A DNA stretch of 22,065 nt, taken from assembly GCA_902493835.1 (NCBI GenBank), contig CABURG010000012.1:1-22065 (forward strand), given 5' to 3'. The position numbers were made by a program, and so were the translations under genes. The notes under the pieces are model-generated. The model saw only the letters and a program-made list of their open reading frames with translations. It ran no database searches and was not told where the DNA came from. Of the stretch, positions 21,819 to 22,065 are shown in pieces. The DNA is from an uncultured Collinsella sp. Its GTDB lineage: Bacteria > Actinomycetota > Coriobacteriia > Coriobacteriales > Coriobacteriaceae. Every line of letters starts with the position of its first letter. Position 1 is the first letter of the stretch.

Positions 21819-22065
21819 TTACCAGGGCGTTCTGGCGGTAGAGGACTCGATGGCCTCGTGGCGCTTGAGCTCGCGGTGCATGGTTTGCGAATTGAGCCAG
21901 GCTGCCTGCCAGCCACGGATGGGGTAGTGCGTTTCGTCAAGTTCAAACTGCGTATAGCCGCAGGCGTTGATGATTGTTGCTCCGCATGCGTGCTGACGTT
22001 CGCGTTGAAAGTCGCGACCATAACATTGGTGCACATGCCCGTGCCCCATGTAGTCGGCCCCCCAG
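21819..22065 (-). CDS. Metallophosphoesterase, C-terminal fragment
   Basis: The frame is open from the right edge of the window to a TAA at 21819-21821. It gives the last 81 residues of a minus-strand gene. WGADYMGHGHVHQCYG contains the GHxH metal-binding motif that closes calcineurin-like phosphoesterase domains. It is followed by the typical TIINACGYTQFELDE strand. The enzyme would hydrolyse phosphoester bonds using two metal ions; the substrate cannot be told from this fragment. About 35 extra residues after the domain end in TARTPW. It converges on rplA, with the two hairpin repeats between them. Confidence 0.82.
   Translation of the reverse strand, partial: WGADYMGHGHVHQCYGRDFQRERQHACGATIINACGYTQFELDETHYPIRGWQAAWLNSQTMHRELKRHEAIESSTARTPW

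Noticed and set aside
21562..21927. Plus-strand open frames over 21562-21927
   Set aside because: They translate the terminator, the 19-bp inverted repeat and the copy B hairpin, and overlap the 3' end of the phosphoesterase gene; similar pseudo-peptides arise from copy A.

Overview
The window looks like a chromosomal segment of a high-GC anaerobic gut actinobacterium of class Coriobacteriia, most likely Collinsella or a close relative. This is inference from high-GC codon use, the gene set, the Lys-rich SecE and a large 2-hydroxyacyl-CoA dehydratase/CoA-activase protein; no 16S gene is present. Most genes run on the + strand. The order clpC - disA - ispD - ispF - cysS - rlmB - yacP/rae1-like - rpmG - secE - nusG - rplK - rplA follows the conserved cluster known from Bacillus subtilis, interrupted by lineage-specific inserts.

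Region 1 (1-3950): the 3' end of a CoA-activase/dehydratase gene overlaps a TetR-family regulator, followed by clpC with a hairpin before its start and a terminator after it. Region 2 (4000-8380): pepD with a strong terminator, then three minus-strand genes. These are a hipBA toxin-antitoxin pair with an elaborate operator and the manganese exporter mntP. They sit between clpC and disA, where radA is found in B. subtilis. Region 3 (8382-13913): disA, ispD, ispF, cysS, rlmB and a YacP-like NYN-domain RNase gene, tightly packed or overlapping. One copy of a long-hairpin repeat and a terminator lie between cysS and rlmB.

Region 4 (13914-17050) is the accessory part. It holds a partial tRNA-Thr copy, a 20-bp inverted repeat with nested copies, an intact tRNA-Thr(UGU) with terminator, three short direct repeats, a fused GmrSD-like DUF262/DUF1524 defence gene, and a striking non-coding array. 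The array is three dyad units at an exact 80-bp period, with constant 25-bp inner and 23-bp outer spacing. Further palindromes follow it.

Region 5 (17051-21606) is the translation/transcription block: a TTGACA/TATTAT promoter, tRNA-Tyr, tRNA-Thr(GGU), tRNA-Met, tuf, rpmG (49 codons), tRNA-Trp, secE, nusG, rplK and rplA. An RNA structure resembling the ribosomal protein L1 binding site lies just before rplA. Region 6 (21607-22065): a perfect 19-bp inverted repeat, a second, inverted copy of the long-hairpin repeat, and the 3' end of a minus-strand metallophosphoesterase gene leaving the window.

The most unexplained signals are the 80-bp dyad array beside the GmrSD-like gene, the two-copy hairpin element whose arms have changed together, and the tRNA-Thr half-copy with short repeats that suggests an old integration site.
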